DNA of 64,000 nt, taken from assembly GCA_943735955.1 (NCBI GenBank), contig OX030959.1:6752241-6816240 (forward strand). The letters are read 5' to 3'. Position 1 is the stretch's first letter; every line of letters starts with the position of its first letter. Positions 39,280 through 63,768 of this stretch are shown one piece after another. A program made the position numbers and the translations under genes. The notes beneath the pieces are model-generated. The model was not told the DNA's origin, did no database searches, and saw nothing but the letters and a program-made list of their open reading frames with translations. The DNA comes from Piscicola geometra (Eukaryota > Annelida > Clitellata > Hirudinida > Piscicolidae).

Positions 39280-42200
39280 TTACGGCGTACAAATTAAACA
39301 CACCTGCGAAATGAAAAGAATATAAATCTAATGTAATGCCCAACGAGTGAATAAAGCTAAAACTTGTAAAAAAAACATCAAAGTTTCTTAGGTGCACATA
39401 AAAACATTTTACTTACAAGGAGTGCAAAAGACACGACGAAATAGATGGACATTACAACATATTTTCTTCCACCTGAGGAAATGGTTTTAAACGCTTATGT
39501 AGAACTTAGCAGAAGGCTCTGAAAGCTGAATAAAGCATTAAATCTTTAAAAAATATACACTTCTGTTTTGAAAAGTAATTTATAAATTTTAAAAATAGAT
39601 TTAGATCAGAACACAAAGGGCTTAAAAGTTCTGATGAGATCTCGCTGGGCTTTTCATTGAAGTGTTATTTCAGGTCATTGAAAAAGTAGTGGATAAAATG
39701 GTTCGTTTCTATTATTTAGAGCATTTTATACTTATGATTAATTGTTATTCTGAAAAGCATTCTTCTTTTCAATTAGTTTCGCAGTTCTGCTTCAAGAGAT
39801 TTCAACTCGTTTATTGAATACATTTAAATTGATGATTTAAACCAAATAAAATAAAATAAAACAATATTTTATTCCTTAAATATTCATTACATTTCAATTT
39901 AATTTTTAATTGCACCAAATGTTAATCATTTAGACATTACGGTATGTCATGATGTTCTCTCAAATAACAGCTATTACACCACAAAACCCCACAACTTAAA
40001 CACAATTCCATCCCAACTATGCCACCGTTTCAATAAAATTCCAAAAGCAGTTTATAGCAATTCCAGCGCTAACTCACTCAGAAATCCAATCAACCACACC
40101 ACGGCAATCACATTCCAGCCTACCATGGTGTTTCTGTTTGATAAGTCATTCATGAAGTCTTTTATTTGCTTGTTCAATGTAAGTGTCTGCCGGAAAAGTC
40201 TATTTGATTTCACAAAGCATGGCTCTTCAGAGCAGCACACCCGACCCAAAAATATGTAATTATAGAAAACGTTTTATATGGATAGAACAACCTTTTACTC
40301 TCTTGAAAGCAAGAGAATATTTTATTAAAATGCACTTTTTTTAAAGTTTTTACGGCCACTCAGAGACTTTTCCAACTTGGTTATACACTTTGAATTCAGA
40401 TTTTCTTGAAGCAATCACTCCAGATATTCGCCTAGAGAGAACTTTCGTGCATACGAAGTTTATCCAGAGTCCATTCAATTAAATTAAAGTAAGGAAGCCC
40501 AGTGGGAAAGATGAAAAGGTTCTCCAGTTTAATATGCAAGTTTCACAAACGCTGTTTTGATTGGAAGGAAACTCAAATCACTGAAAACATTTGGTTAATC
40601 CAATTTCTTTTCTTTTCAGTGGGTTTGAGTACATCCGGGTTGTGCAATTTGATTATTTTGTTTCAGTTTTTAGTTTTTTATGTAGTTTATTGAATTTTAA
40701 CTTCATCTTATCGCGTTAAAAATCGTAAAATTTTTTTCCCCATTTTTCTATCGAAAGATACATTCTCTAAAAAACTAGTCATAATATTTTCAGAGTTTTA
40801 TCTTGCGTTCATCTTTATTCTTTCGTAGTGACGTGTATAACCTCTTTCAAGACAATGCAAAAGTTAGAAGATCTGCTGGACAGAAAATTTTTTTAACAAA
40901 TTCTCAAAAAAAAAACTTATAAAAAACGCCAGAAAAACACCTGGCGCAGGGATTTGGAGGATGAGCTAAGACAGAAGGTGAGTACGTGGGGGCAGCTAGA
41001 GAGACTCTCCCAGGACCAACATGCCTGGTGGAAGCTTGTTGTTGGTAGCCTATGTCCCAGATGCGACAACAGGCAAAAGTAAAATAAAGAAGGTAAGGCT
41101 CTTAATACTGTCTGACTCAGGAACCAGATTTATGAAGCATTTTTCAATTTAGAATGGATTCATTATTTGCATTTAATTTCCATGGGATTTGCACCAAAGC
41201 CTTTAATCTGGTGCACAAACTGATTGCTTACATTGGGGTCAATAGATTCAATATTTGTGTTCAATCGTCTATACGTCTCAGCAAAAACGCATCTATCTCG
41301 ATGGAATTTGTTTTGATTTTAAATTGCATGCCATTTTCCTTAATCGTCTCAATGACGAGGGCTTACCAGAGAAAAAAAGTCAATGCGATAGAAGGATGAG
41401 GAAGCGAGAGAAAGTCCATGCGTGTTAGTGCAGTAGATTTCGGAATTTTAAAAAGAGTGAGTCGAGGGTTACGTGCCTTTTATGTCGATTAAATTTGTTA
41501 AATCACTTTCAAACTGATCACTCAAATACCTCATGCATGATGTCGATGGCTGAGAAACAATTAAGAACTAGTTGATGATAATGGCCTCATGAAGACGCCT
41601 CAGGCGTTCTATCATTTCCAATGCAACCCGATCAAGGTGTAACAACGATGATAGCAGCATCATCGCTTATGAAACTCATCAAGGAAAGTGCCCTGAACGA
41701 AAATGTAGGCAGAACGCTCTCCCTTGACCGGGTAGGCTGATCCCTTATCGGTATAGGAATAAAAGAAATTTGACAAAAGAGCTATTGGCATGGTGTCAAT
41801 GTCATATACTCTATAATTACAGTGAAGAATGTATGAACGGATTGGAATGTGACAGTGAATGTGATCACTTGCTTGCCTTGCTTAAATGATTTCAAACAAG
41901 AATTACTAATTGAGAAAAGGAAATGCCACTGCCCTCGCAACTATAACTTATGGACTGTGTTAAATAGGCATATATAGTATACGCCTAGATCTGGACTTGA
42001 AAACTTATATACATATATATTACTTACATATATATATACTTACATATATATATACTTACATATATATATACTTACATATATATATACTTACATATATATA
42101 TACTTACATATATATATACTTACATATATATATACTTACATATATATATACTTACATATATATATACTTACATATATATATACTTACATATATATATACT

Positions 42201-45200
42201 TACATATATATATACTTACATATATATATACTTACATATATATATACTTACATATATATATACTTACATATATATATACTTACATATATATATACTTACA
42301 TATATATATACTTACATATATATATACTTACATATATATATACTTACATATATATATACTTACATATATATATACTTACATATATATATACTTACATATA
42401 TATATACTTATATATATATATACTTACATATATATAAACTTACATATATATATACTCCTATATCTAAATGTATTTTATTTTTGAGTTGGAAGATGAAGAG
42501 TGGTTTTCAAATTTGTAAACTTCAATGAGATTATAAACCTCGTTTCAAAAGTTGTTTACAAGAGAGTGAATTATTTATTTGTTTGAAAACTTGAGAAATA
42601 CGGCTCAATTTTAAATTGAAGGTTCCAAGTTATTTACATTTGCTTATTTTTTAAAACTGAATGTAAAAAAATCGATGAAGACTTTCCTGTGACAGTCCCA
42701 GGGTGAGTGATTGCATTGAGAATCAATACACCCTTACCTTTCCAATGCCCTTCGATCAAACTTGAACGAAAATGCCACAACTGCAGTATGTTTCGACAGA
42801 ATTGAAACTTAAAAAGCTCAGTGACCACCAGAACGACACATGTTTGTTAAGTAAACTCCATCGATTCGTACGCTCACGCAAATAACGGATTATCTAAAAT
42901 TCTCCTTGTTTAGAACAAGTTCCATCGATAATTATTCTCATAACTTACACTATCAACAGTATTATTTGTTTTTATTTGAATTATAAAAAAACGTTTATTC
43001 CAATCTACAACCCTCAAATTTGAATTTAGATAGTCGAGTTTATTGAGGCATTAACTGATTGATTAAAAAATTGATTACAGCAAGTTTTAGGTGAGGCTAG
43101 ATAGAAATAAAAATGAGATACATTCTCTTGCAGTAGTATGAGGCAATGGCCTTCACGCTCCTAACAACTGGTCGGGAATTCAGAGTACGTATCGCTCATG
43201 ACACCATCTATCGACGTTTTAAAAATACGTTTCACGATTTCAGTATGCCGTGTGAAGCAAGTGTATTGTTAAACAATTTCCAATAATTAAAGTATTTTCA
43301 AGAAATGCAAATACGCTGGAGTAACTATTGAGATGGCTGTATTGATGGAGTGCAGCAATAAAGAAAGGATATACTATGTTACCTGTACTGAAACGCTACG
43401 ATTCGAACAAAGGTTCACTGTGAAACGACAAAATTTTACGTGCTGTGATGCGAAACCAGAAACACTCTCTTAATACTCTTTCTTTAGGCTGCCAGCAATG
43501 CCTTCTCCAGCGTCGTCAGTTCCGCTAGCATCAGCAGTTTGTATTACCTCGATTCCTATCTTATCTCCTATTCAATAAAAATATTTTTTGAGCAAAAAAT
43601 TGTGTTTATAGTTGTTATTGACTTGCATGTACCATCAAAAATCTGTAAACCATTGTGGAATGGATATTTGACGTTGAAGAATTAACGATTAGTTTTCGCT
43701 GCTTTTGAAAGTCTTCTAATAGAAGTGCTATCCATCGATGATCGAAAGAAAATGGATTCCATGTAGAAAGCATCTGAACATAGATTCAATTGAGTTACTT
43801 TTTTAAATCAGATTTTGATGCCTTGTTCGCTACGTCTCAAGGCAGTTAATCCTATGGTCTTGCTCATTGGTTGCTTTAATCTCTCATAACCGTTGCGAAC
43901 TACCTCACCTTAAACAATAATTAACTTTTCTATTGAAAAGTTCGCTGATTTTAGTGAAGGACTGTTTAGAAGCAAACTCAAAGTTTCGATTGATTCAATT
44001 TAGTTATTTGCTGCCATCTTGTTTTGAACTAGATTAAATACCTTTGTGTTGTTCAGTCAACTGTGAGTCTTTGCAATTTATAAAAGGACAATGGGACTTA
44101 GGAATTCAGAACCAGTTTGAGAGTCCCATTCAGAGTCAATGTCTTGTGTTCTCTCGAGAATGTCATTGTTGCGTTCACCAACTCTTTAAAGCCAATCGTG
44201 CCTGTGGATTTAATAAGACCATTAAGTCTTCATTGGGACAACTATTATTTTATTGGTATAGAAAGCGAACAGATTTACAGATATTGAATTGTCGATTTTA
44301 AAATAATCTTATAAACGCAAAATGGAATAATATTTACTTCTTGAATAAAAAATCGTTAATCTTTTTCGAAGAATAAAGTCAAGTCAAATCACTAATAAGC
44401 TAGTACTAGAACACATTCGTTACGCTGCTCGGAGCTATTGCACTTACACTGGTGCCATCAATCGTTCAGTTACGCCAGCAAGCTTTCTTCTCCTTATCCC
44501 TCTTATCATTTGAGTCTTCTTACAGTGTGTTACTTAGCAATTATTTGGCTTCTTTATTTTTAAATCCTATATTATCTTTTCCCAGACCCTTATGCACTAA
44601 CAATAAATCCTTTTTTGCTCATCCTTCACTTCTCCCACTCCCTACCAGATTATTTCTACTTTTAAAAATCATCAGTAAAACAATTACTTTTATGAGTGCC
44701 TTGTTTTCAATTGACATTAGCTTTTATCTCCAAGACAACACCGAGGACAGGCATTTATCAGCACGCCATCATTACCACATTGGCGTCCGTGGCGTTGGTA
44801 GCTGGAACAGCATATGTTCTCAGAATCCTAGCTGATCTGCTATTAATAGCTAGCAGCGATCTGCCGTTAGAACAGATTTATAGGCAAGCACAGACGTGGG
44901 CGTTTACGAAATGACAATGCAATGCCTTACACTAGAGGCTTGTCAGAGCACTTGTTAGAGAATATTGCAAGTCTGTTTTTGAGCACTGAGAAAGCCGTAG
45001 TCACAAAGGCTAATCATGTTTTTTAATTGTTGTCAGAGAGGCCTGTAGGAGTGCGTGTATTGAGTAGTAACAACCTCTTGGTCTTATCTATTGAGCCTCT
45101 TTTCATTATGATTGCTTTTTGTGCAATAAAAACAAAAGATAAATGAAGATTAGGAGATTTTTATCCTTATAAAATGTATTGAATCATAAATTGTGTTTTT

Positions 45201-46529
45201 GTATTTTCAACTTGTTTCTGTGATAGAAATTATAATTTGAAATGTATCTAAAATTTATGAAACTTAGATAAAACTTTTATTCTATTTTAATTCTCATCCT
45301 TTGTCTGAATAATTTAATTATATGTCTTTCAAACTTGTAGATATTTCAAAGCTTGCAGCTCAAATTTTTGTCTTCAAAAGTTTCTTTGAGCTTTCTTTAT
45401 GGATCGCTACGTTCTCATGCTCTTTACAAATTAAATTTTATAATTTCCAAAAAAACTGTAATCTGATTATTTCTACTATAACTGTTTTTTTTCTGAAAAA
45501 AACTTTTGAAAAAAGTATAAACTCGTTCATAAAAAAACAAAATAGTTTTTTACATTTTTTTATGATATTTTAAAATCTAAAAACAAAAAAAAAGTTTTTT
45601 TAATAATTGATTTTTTGATTGGGAAAAGTTATAATTTTCTTAACTTTCTATCACCATTTTCGATTTAAAATATTCTTTAATTTAACATGGATAAAAATAT
45701 AAAAATCCAATAAAAAGAAAAGTACTTGAATTCCATTTAAAAAGCTTGCATTTGAGGAGGTCACAAAGATGACTGACATGGACGATAATGTTCTTACGAG
45801 AGCTATAAAGGAGCATTCCTTGAAAACTTTATGACAGTCGAGATTGCAGCCCTTTTAAGATCTGTTTGTTGTCGTAAAATATTAGTCAAGAGTCCCTTCT
45901 TTGCATAAATAATTCTTTCATTAATGTTTTTTGAATAAATAAACTTTAAATGAATTTTCAGCTTCAAATTTATTTCGATTTTAGTCACAAGTTTTTGTTG
46001 CCTTACATTAAGCCTCTCTTCCTCACTAATGCATCGCATCTCTCAAACTCCATCGAGACTTCAATGCGTTGTGCTTCTTCAGAATAGAAAAGATTCTTTC
46101 ATTTTTTATTTAAATAGAAAATAAATCGTGAAAATAAGTTTTTAAACATGAAATAGAAATAAGAGATCTTGACTAAATCATTAAAACATATTTGTTTGAA
46201 AAGTATTTTCTTAGATTAATTAATTCTGGATAAGACTCTTCAAACCTACTCTTATGAAAGCTACTTTGAAACTTATAATTCCTCAAATTTTCTTTAAAAC
46301 CAAAATTTTTCGATTTATTTAAAACTGCTTTTTCTTATCAACTCTTGATCACGCAGAATTGACATCATTTGGTCTAGAAACAAAATATAAAACGAAAAAA
46401 CAACTTCTTCACTCACTTTTCTATTGTGTAGAAAAAATCTCTCACCTGTTTCTATTTTCTTCGTTTCCATGCCACACGTAAAAGCTGAAGTGTCGCCAGG
46501 GAGTCGTCGAAACTTATGGACGGAAGACT
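39280..46529 (-). CDS. dispersed exons of a membrane protein with a C-terminal two-helix end (partial)
   Basis: Five minus-strand segments with good splice sites fall into two phase-consistent groups. 46529-46446 and 46076-46007 join to encode a charged, helical region ([17 protein letters not shown], then [18 protein letters not shown]). 40224-40078, 39472-39417 and 39303-39280 join to encode [20 protein letters not shown], a hydrophobic segment ([13 protein letters not shown]), a short GRK turn, a second hydrophobic segment ([19 protein letters not shown]) and the end TP-stop. Linking exons between 46006 and 40225 are not established; 42833-42745 holds one further segment with good splice sites. 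The two groups may be one gene or two. A C-terminal double membrane anchor is inferred. No family is recognised. Confidence 0.4.
40927..41082 (+). mobile_element. 3' end of a second non-LTR retrotransposon family
   Basis: An open frame of 51 codons plus stop begins near [14 protein letters not shown] and contains [17 protein letters not shown] and LCPRCD. TWRR.....  TW..LE..AQDR..W...V..LC is the characteristic C-terminus of LINE polymerase proteins of the RTE or related groups. It is followed by an A-rich end (AAAATAAAG). It is strongly 5' truncated and lies inside the minus-strand gene region, antisense to it. Confidence 0.7.
42000..42460. repeat. 16-bp minisatellite, about 28 copies
   Basis: The unit CTTACATATATATATA is repeated almost without change from about 42005 to 42440, with one CTTATATATATATATA and one CTTACATATATATAAA variant near the right end. 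It is nearly pure A/T. The Tyr/Ile/Leu-rich reading frame across it is an artefact. Confidence 0.97.
44410..44914 (+). other. two hydrophobic reading segments of uncertain nature
   Basis: 44410-44480 reads [19 protein letters not shown], and 44720-44914 reads [20 protein letters not shown] followed by [20 protein letters not shown] and a stop. The second resembles either a membrane protein or the ADDLLLIA..... segment of a reverse transcriptase that has lost a residue. No splice pair joins them convincingly. It may be a decayed LINE fragment. Confidence 0.2.
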
Positions 46530-49227
46530 CTGAAGAACAGAACAAAGAAAAAACGAACTAACAAACAAATTTGAAAACGGCTTCTTGGAAGTTTTCAAAG
46601 GAGTGAGGTCAATTAAAAATTCATCCATCAGCACGTGACTCACCCGAGAGCTTTTGAGACTCACGTTGTCTGTTCTTGAAGTCACCTTTTTGCCCTCCAG
46701 CTGTTCTCGATTGTCAAAAAGTTCATCAAAGTAAGTTCGTCAAAGTCTGCACTAAACCAGTAGGCAGCTCCAAGCCACTAATGGAAATGGAAAGCTTTGA
46801 GGTTTCTTCATTAACTACATCAACGACTTCTTGAGTCTTTCAAACTGAGTTTTTAGCTTCAAGAAAGATGAATTGAAACAGCAGCAAATACGTGCCTAAC
46901 CATGTTTGGAGTATAGTTTAATAATTAGAATTTCCAACGCTGTTCTTTCTGTTCATTGTTATCTTCTTCATCAACATCTTCATCCTTTCGGTAATCATCA
47001 ATCCCACTGCCAGTAACATATCATCATCACCATCATCATCATCATCCTCATTACCTTTATCATCTTCATTATCATCCTCATTATCATCTTCATTATCATC
47101 CTCATTATCATCCTCATTATCATCCTCATTATCATCCTCATTATCATCCTCATTATCATCCTCATTATCATCCTCATTATCATCCTCATTATCATCCTCA
47201 TTATCGTCCTCATTATCGTCCTCATTATCATCCTCATTATCATCCTCATTACCACCATCATCATCATCATCCCTCTAATGACTATCTCTATCACCATCGG
47301 CTTCCACATAATGCTGACTAGTTCGCCCACGTGTCGACGAAGGTTTCCTAACGGCCTTGTTATGCGCCCGATAGTTGGCCAATCGCAAAAATGAGACCCT
47401 TCTAGGTTCTATTTTTTACCCCAATTATTTTTAGAATTTTGATTTTAAAAATTTAGGTTTGAAAGTATCCGTGTAAACCATTCATATTTATTCACACATA
47501 CATTCGAGTTACTTTTGGAAACAGATAAATGATCTTTTATCAGTTAGGCCAAAGAACAAAATCGAACACATTTTTTAATGAGCGGGAAAAACAGAAGCTA
47601 ACTGTTGAGAAGTCGGCACACGTTGAGACTCGCGAGCATAATGTTACGGCAGGTGCATCAAAGTGAAGTGTTCCGGGAAGCAGTGCTCTGCTATTTATCT
47701 TCGTACTCAAGAGGGGCAATTCTAACGCAATGAAATGGTACGGCGAAAAAATTCAAGACGTGCTTTGGTGGTTGTAGCGTTGTGATGTTGTTTGGTGTGG
47801 TCGAGACGTGGTTTTGTGGTTGTGACGTTGTGATGTTGTGATTGTGGTGTTGTGATGTGGTTGTGACGTTTTTTTGGTGGTTATGAAATGTTGTTGTGGT
47901 AATTATTTCTGTGATGCGATGTTGTGGTTTACTTTTTTTGTTGTTGTGGCATTGTGATGTAGGAAGATTCTGGGTTTTTAGGTAGTTATGCACGAAAACA
48001 AAAATAATTTGTTGACCGTCGTGATTAATTAAATGTTTTTAAGACTGATTGGCTTAGAAGGGCGTTGTGTAGGAGTGGAAACTTTGACATTTGAAAAAAT
48101 CAAGTAATTAAACTTAAAACTAATTTAAAAGATTTTCTTAAGAAAATACCGAAAAGGTTTTTTGACGTTTCGCCAGATGATCATTAGAGAAGCTGATTAA
48201 GTTACTTCTTTAAAAAAGAGGCTTTCTTAACTGAAGCATAAAAAGTATTCTTAAAGCTTCCAAAGTTTTTATAGTTTTAGTTTGATTTATTCAAAATAAT
48301 GAAAATATATTATGTCGGGCACTGCATTTTAAAGGTTTAAGAAGAAACCAAAAACAACTTTCCTACTCGATCATTTGTGGTCTAGAATTTAATTGTCATC
48401 AAGGGCCTGTCCAAACTAATTGTTTTTCCATTTATTTATCTTCCTGTCGTTTAAAGAAAAGCATCAAACTATTTCATTTTTTACAGCAATCTTCTTCATA
48501 CTGATGAATCGTCTTTCCGCTTCGTTTGCTTTGCAATTCACTTCTTGAAATCAAGACAAATGTTCGCATCAGCTCTAGACATTTATTTGTTTATTTATTT
48601 GCAACTCAACTTTGGCTGAGTTTTAATGCAAAATCATTTTTGTTTAATTAACTTTTTAAAAAAAACAAATCTGAGCATACTGGTCAAGGCACTATTTTTT
48701 CTACATTAAAAATTCCACCTCTCTGGCATTGTATCACCACTTGTCTCACACACACCCAAGTCACAATGCAGCGGCAAGGAATAATTCATCAAAAACCTTG
48801 CAATCCAACCCGTGCACTCCCAGAATCATTGTTATGCACCAAATTGACATTCTTCATGCTTCGCCAACTCATCCGCTTCCATTGCATAACGACGACGTTT
48901 AAAAATAATTTTCACCTTCACAGGTGCGTGAAACGTCGAATGCGGAGTGGAGAAGTCATAAAAGGTGAGCTGGCGAGAATTCTCTTTGCCGCTAAAAAGA
49001 TTGAAAGCTTTTGTGGCAATCCATTATTATCGGACTCTAAAAAACTACGATTTTCATTCCAGCTTGGTGACTACTGCAATATTTCCAGATTTTTGATGAT
49101 TTCAAAAACTGAAATCTACTCAAGCACCAGATTAAAACAACGTTTTAAACTTGGAATTGACAATAAATAAAAACTTTAAAATCATCGGTAGCAACAAGAA
49201 TTTATTGTTTCTAGGCACGTCTCAGTC
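46530..49227. other. 5' flanks of two divergent genes; no further gene supported
   Basis: AT-rich, with possible minus-strand exon ends at GTGAGT near 46645, a 12-bp minisatellite at 47020-47275 and a GTTGTG-rich stretch at 47765-47960. A frame at 48766-49170 has no recognisable motif and may be 5' untranslated sequence of the receptor gene. Confidence 0.4.
47020..47275. repeat. 12-bp minisatellite, about 17 copies
   Basis: The unit ATCATCCTCATT is repeated, flanked by pure ATC triplets at both ends, with a few TCTTCA and TCGTCC variants. Confidence 0.95.
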
Positions 49228-60196
<10,969 letters not shown>

Positions 60197-60651
60197 GCAA
60201 AAAACATCAGTTTCAATCATGATTTTAGTTTCCATTCCCCGGACAATTCAAATATTTTTTCATGATTTAAACATTTTTGTGTACCCGTTAAAAAATATTA
60301 ATAGCGATTTATAAAGTTTTTTGTGCGAGTTGTAATCATTGTGAAATTGTGTTCCAAACTGCAAGCGCCCAACTATCGTAGAAAAACTGCCAACATTAAA
60401 CAATGTTTCTGAAAAATTGATTAAAGCGTCAGGACATCAGAGTTATCTATTGATTTCAGCAATAATTTCAATTTTAGTTGTTCGTGCATTCAAGTGAAGC
60501 TTTATTTGTTCGTGGCTGTGCAATTAGCAAGACGTTGTATTTGTGCCAATCAGTGACCACTATAGTTCGAACCTCTTTGTTCATAACGACATACATTTAA
60601 TTTATTTCACCCTAGTGAGTTTGCTGCTGGTAATTTTTAAGCCCAAAACTT

Positions 60652-60657
60652 AATAAA
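60652..60657 (+). terminator. candidate polyadenylation signal AATAAA of the receptor gene
   Basis: Canonical AATAAA about 455 nt after the receptor stop codon, the first clear one on this strand. Confidence 0.45.
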
Positions 60658-63600
60658 GTTTATTTGAACAAAAGGCGTTGCTGCCAGTCAACGCCCTTTT
60701 GCAATCCAGTTTTCAAAAGATTAACGATGGCTTATAGAGAAAGCTTGAATATTCATCCTTTTGGCACCATTAATCATTCAGATAAACAGCCGTTTATGAA
60801 TGACTATTTTTTCGGTAGAATTTAATTACTCAAAAATTCTATGGGGCTGTCTGTAATGCAATTTTATTATTTATAAATGGTTGAGCCGAACTGAAGTGCA
60901 TAAAGTCACGAAGCGGCTTAACGAGTACACATAGGTTCCATGGAAAAACATAAAGGGCTACTGAATGTGGTAGCCAAATGTCTTATGAGCTGGAGCGTTA
61001 GCAAACCTCGGTAATACCCAACTTTGAAAACGATATTAAACTGGATTTTTTGAAACGTTCGCTTTGTTTGTCGCGTAAAGATTTGTTAGCACATGCTTGC
61101 GCATATTGATTCGGGATATCGTCAATGTTCGGTCATTAGGAGGACTGTGTGTTTGGCTTGACACTATACGTGCATGTGTGCCCTTCCCTAATGCACTTTC
61201 TACAGACTTGCTTACAAATGCTGAAAAGTAAGTTTATATATTGTATAATAGAATTTCCCGACAAAGGTGCTTCAAAAGACGTACATGTGTATTATAAATA
61301 CGCTTCTTGATTTCAACGCACTGCTTTTTCCGTAGATACCCACACAGCCTATCATACTTTTATTTTTGTATCCTAATTCGTTTGATAATTAAGTTGTTCG
61401 TATTTAATTCTAAAAACCAATCATGACTAGGTACCGTCATGCATTTCTACTCGCACTGGTGGTGACAGCGTTTCAAAAGGCTATGGAGGTGATTTGTTGA
61501 GAAATTACAAGAAACTGGGCAAAAAGCCGGTGTGCCCTGGAATAGAAACAATTTAGTTGTAGTGTTGCAGTTTTAGTAAAAACAAACTTTTCAATTCAAA
61601 TGATTGTTTGCTAGTATTAAATACATTTCGGTGTTGAAAAAGCGGAAGCAAGCTTTTGAGAAGAAAGAAACTTGAGTAGATGGCAATTGAAGCGACATCC
61701 TTTTTCAAACTGCGTGTGTTTGTATTAGATAATGCTGTAGACATTTTTCAGCTGATAAAATCTTATTTTGACAGTATTTTCTGGAAACTCCACAAATTAC
61801 CCTTACATGTGTATATTTTTATACCAAATTTTATTTTTTATATCTTTCAAATTGAAAATTGGAATCATACGGTTAAGTGATGAGGAAACAGAACAACGAT
61901 GTCTCATTTACTGTGTTTCTTCGTAGATTCAATCCTTGATCGTTTACCCTTGTAAATACTGATAACCATGCTGTAATAGAAAACATTCAAGAAAACTTAA
62001 CGATTGTTGATCATTAGTTGTTCATGGAAAAGTTTTATTTTTCCATTTCTAATCCTTTCCCCACCGTTTTAAATTTTTAGTTATTGTGATTAATTGTAGT
62101 TTCCTGAAATCAAAGAAATATTAGTCTTAAGGCTTCTTTCTTTCAAGAAATTTCATAAAAAAATAATTTTATTTGATGCGTTGCCATTAAGAGTAGAATT
62201 ACCTAAAGTAGATTTAAAATTCATAGAAAATTTCCTTTTTTCTAATTAAACTTCAACGTAATAAAGTTTTTCCGACTGAAAGTTTAACCATCGGAAACAT
62301 TCTTAGCTGGAAAATAAGAAGTGTATGATGAAAATGACAGCTTCGTGGTTTGCCAAGATCACCAGTGAGAAAGACTGTTAAATTGTTTCAAAACTTTTTT
62401 CAAATAAATCGTCAAAGCTCGCCATTATAAAACTAGCATGTCCGATCAAGGCATAACATTAGCAACGGCTTGACGCCACAAAAATCAAAATCAATCAAAA
62501 AAACAAAACACTCAAAAACAACTTAAAGAACTTTACAAAAATGCATTACGGTTCATGAATATAAACACAACGCCCCGGAAGACATGAATGAATGCACACT
62601 GATCATTGGCCAGTCGCAAACGAGGTTCAGGATTGTTGTGAGAGGTGGGATTCTATGCATTCAATGAGACATCTTTTCTCGGATTAATCAAAAAATAGAT
62701 AAAATATGGAAAACCCGGTTGCACCAACTTCTCTTCAAATCGCTTCGAAAGCTGTTTCAATCATACGGTAGAGGCTTGTTTATCGTTTGTCGTTATTGCT
62801 TTGTGAAAATTCCGTATAAATAAAAAATTAAAAGCTTACTTTTGATTTGAATATCCATTTATTAAAATTTTTCCCTTTCGAAAGAATTCCAAGGTTTTGT
62901 TCCAACGTCAACAATCAACTTTGCACGTCATTTAATTGCTTAAATAACGTTTAACTAATAACTTAAACATTTATTTTTACTTTTTTCTATTGACACTTGA
63001 CATGCTGTTTTATTGGAGATACTTTGAAAGTTGGTTATGATGACGATATATTTTTAGGACAATTGTAGTTTTTGATTCAGTTAAGATTCTGAAAGTTTAC
63101 ATCTCTACATGAGAATCTAAGCCAGTATGAGGAATCTTCAATCGCAAGCGTTTTTTATGGCGCTGTAAATATTTTCACTGAACATATCACAAACAATATC
63201 TAAAAAGTTAACATGTTCAAGAAAATCCAGATAGGAAATAAATATAATCGGAAAAAATACTTTTAAAAATCAACTCGAAGATACTTATTAGATTCATAGA
63301 TTTATTTTCAGACTTAATCTTCTAAGTTAAGCTCTATAACAGTTGTTATTAACCGAATTAAAATCCCAAGTTCATTGAATATTTCATTGAATTTCTTGCG
63401 AAACGATTTTTATTCGCGTTATAAAAATATATGTTGATTAAATGTTCGAGTGAGGGGTTGATGCTCAAGTGTTCAATAGCACCATCGGTCCGTTGAAGCT
63501 GATCTTCTGGATTAGCGTTTCGAAGGCTTGATTATAGATAAATTAATGCGAGATTATATGAGAATCTACGGATGAATCTGGGAGAAAATAAGTTAATTGA

Positions 63601-63723
63601 TGAATGAAAAGATATATTGGTGATTAAAGAGAAAATGTGAATGAAAGAATGCACTTATAAATAAATAAAAGAATTGGTGAAAAGCTAATGAGCTGATTAA
63701 ATAGAACCAATAAGTTAATTACA

Positions 63724-63729
63724 TTTATT
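63724..63729 (-). terminator. polyadenylation signal AATAAA on the minus strand
   Basis: TTTATT on the plus strand, 40 nt beyond the stop codon at 63771-63769, which supports the last exon there. Confidence 0.5.
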
Positions 63730-63768
63730 TAGCTTAACAACCAAGAAACACTACGCTGAGATGTTCAT

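Larger units (their letters stand above)
60197..63768. other. 3' flank of the receptor gene, then gene-poor DNA
   Basis: AT-rich. Apart from the receptor poly(A) signal, no coding segment with splice support or a recognised motif was found. The frames near 61553 and 61680 are short and unsupported. Confidence 0.5.

Noticed and set aside
41997..42437. Tyr/Ile/Leu-rich 146-codon frame
   Set aside because: A/T minisatellite of 16 bp; three repeats make 48 bp, which keeps the frame open by chance.
48766..49170. 134-aa frame upstream of the receptor
   Set aside because: Mixed composition with no motif; more likely 5' untranslated or intergenic sequence.
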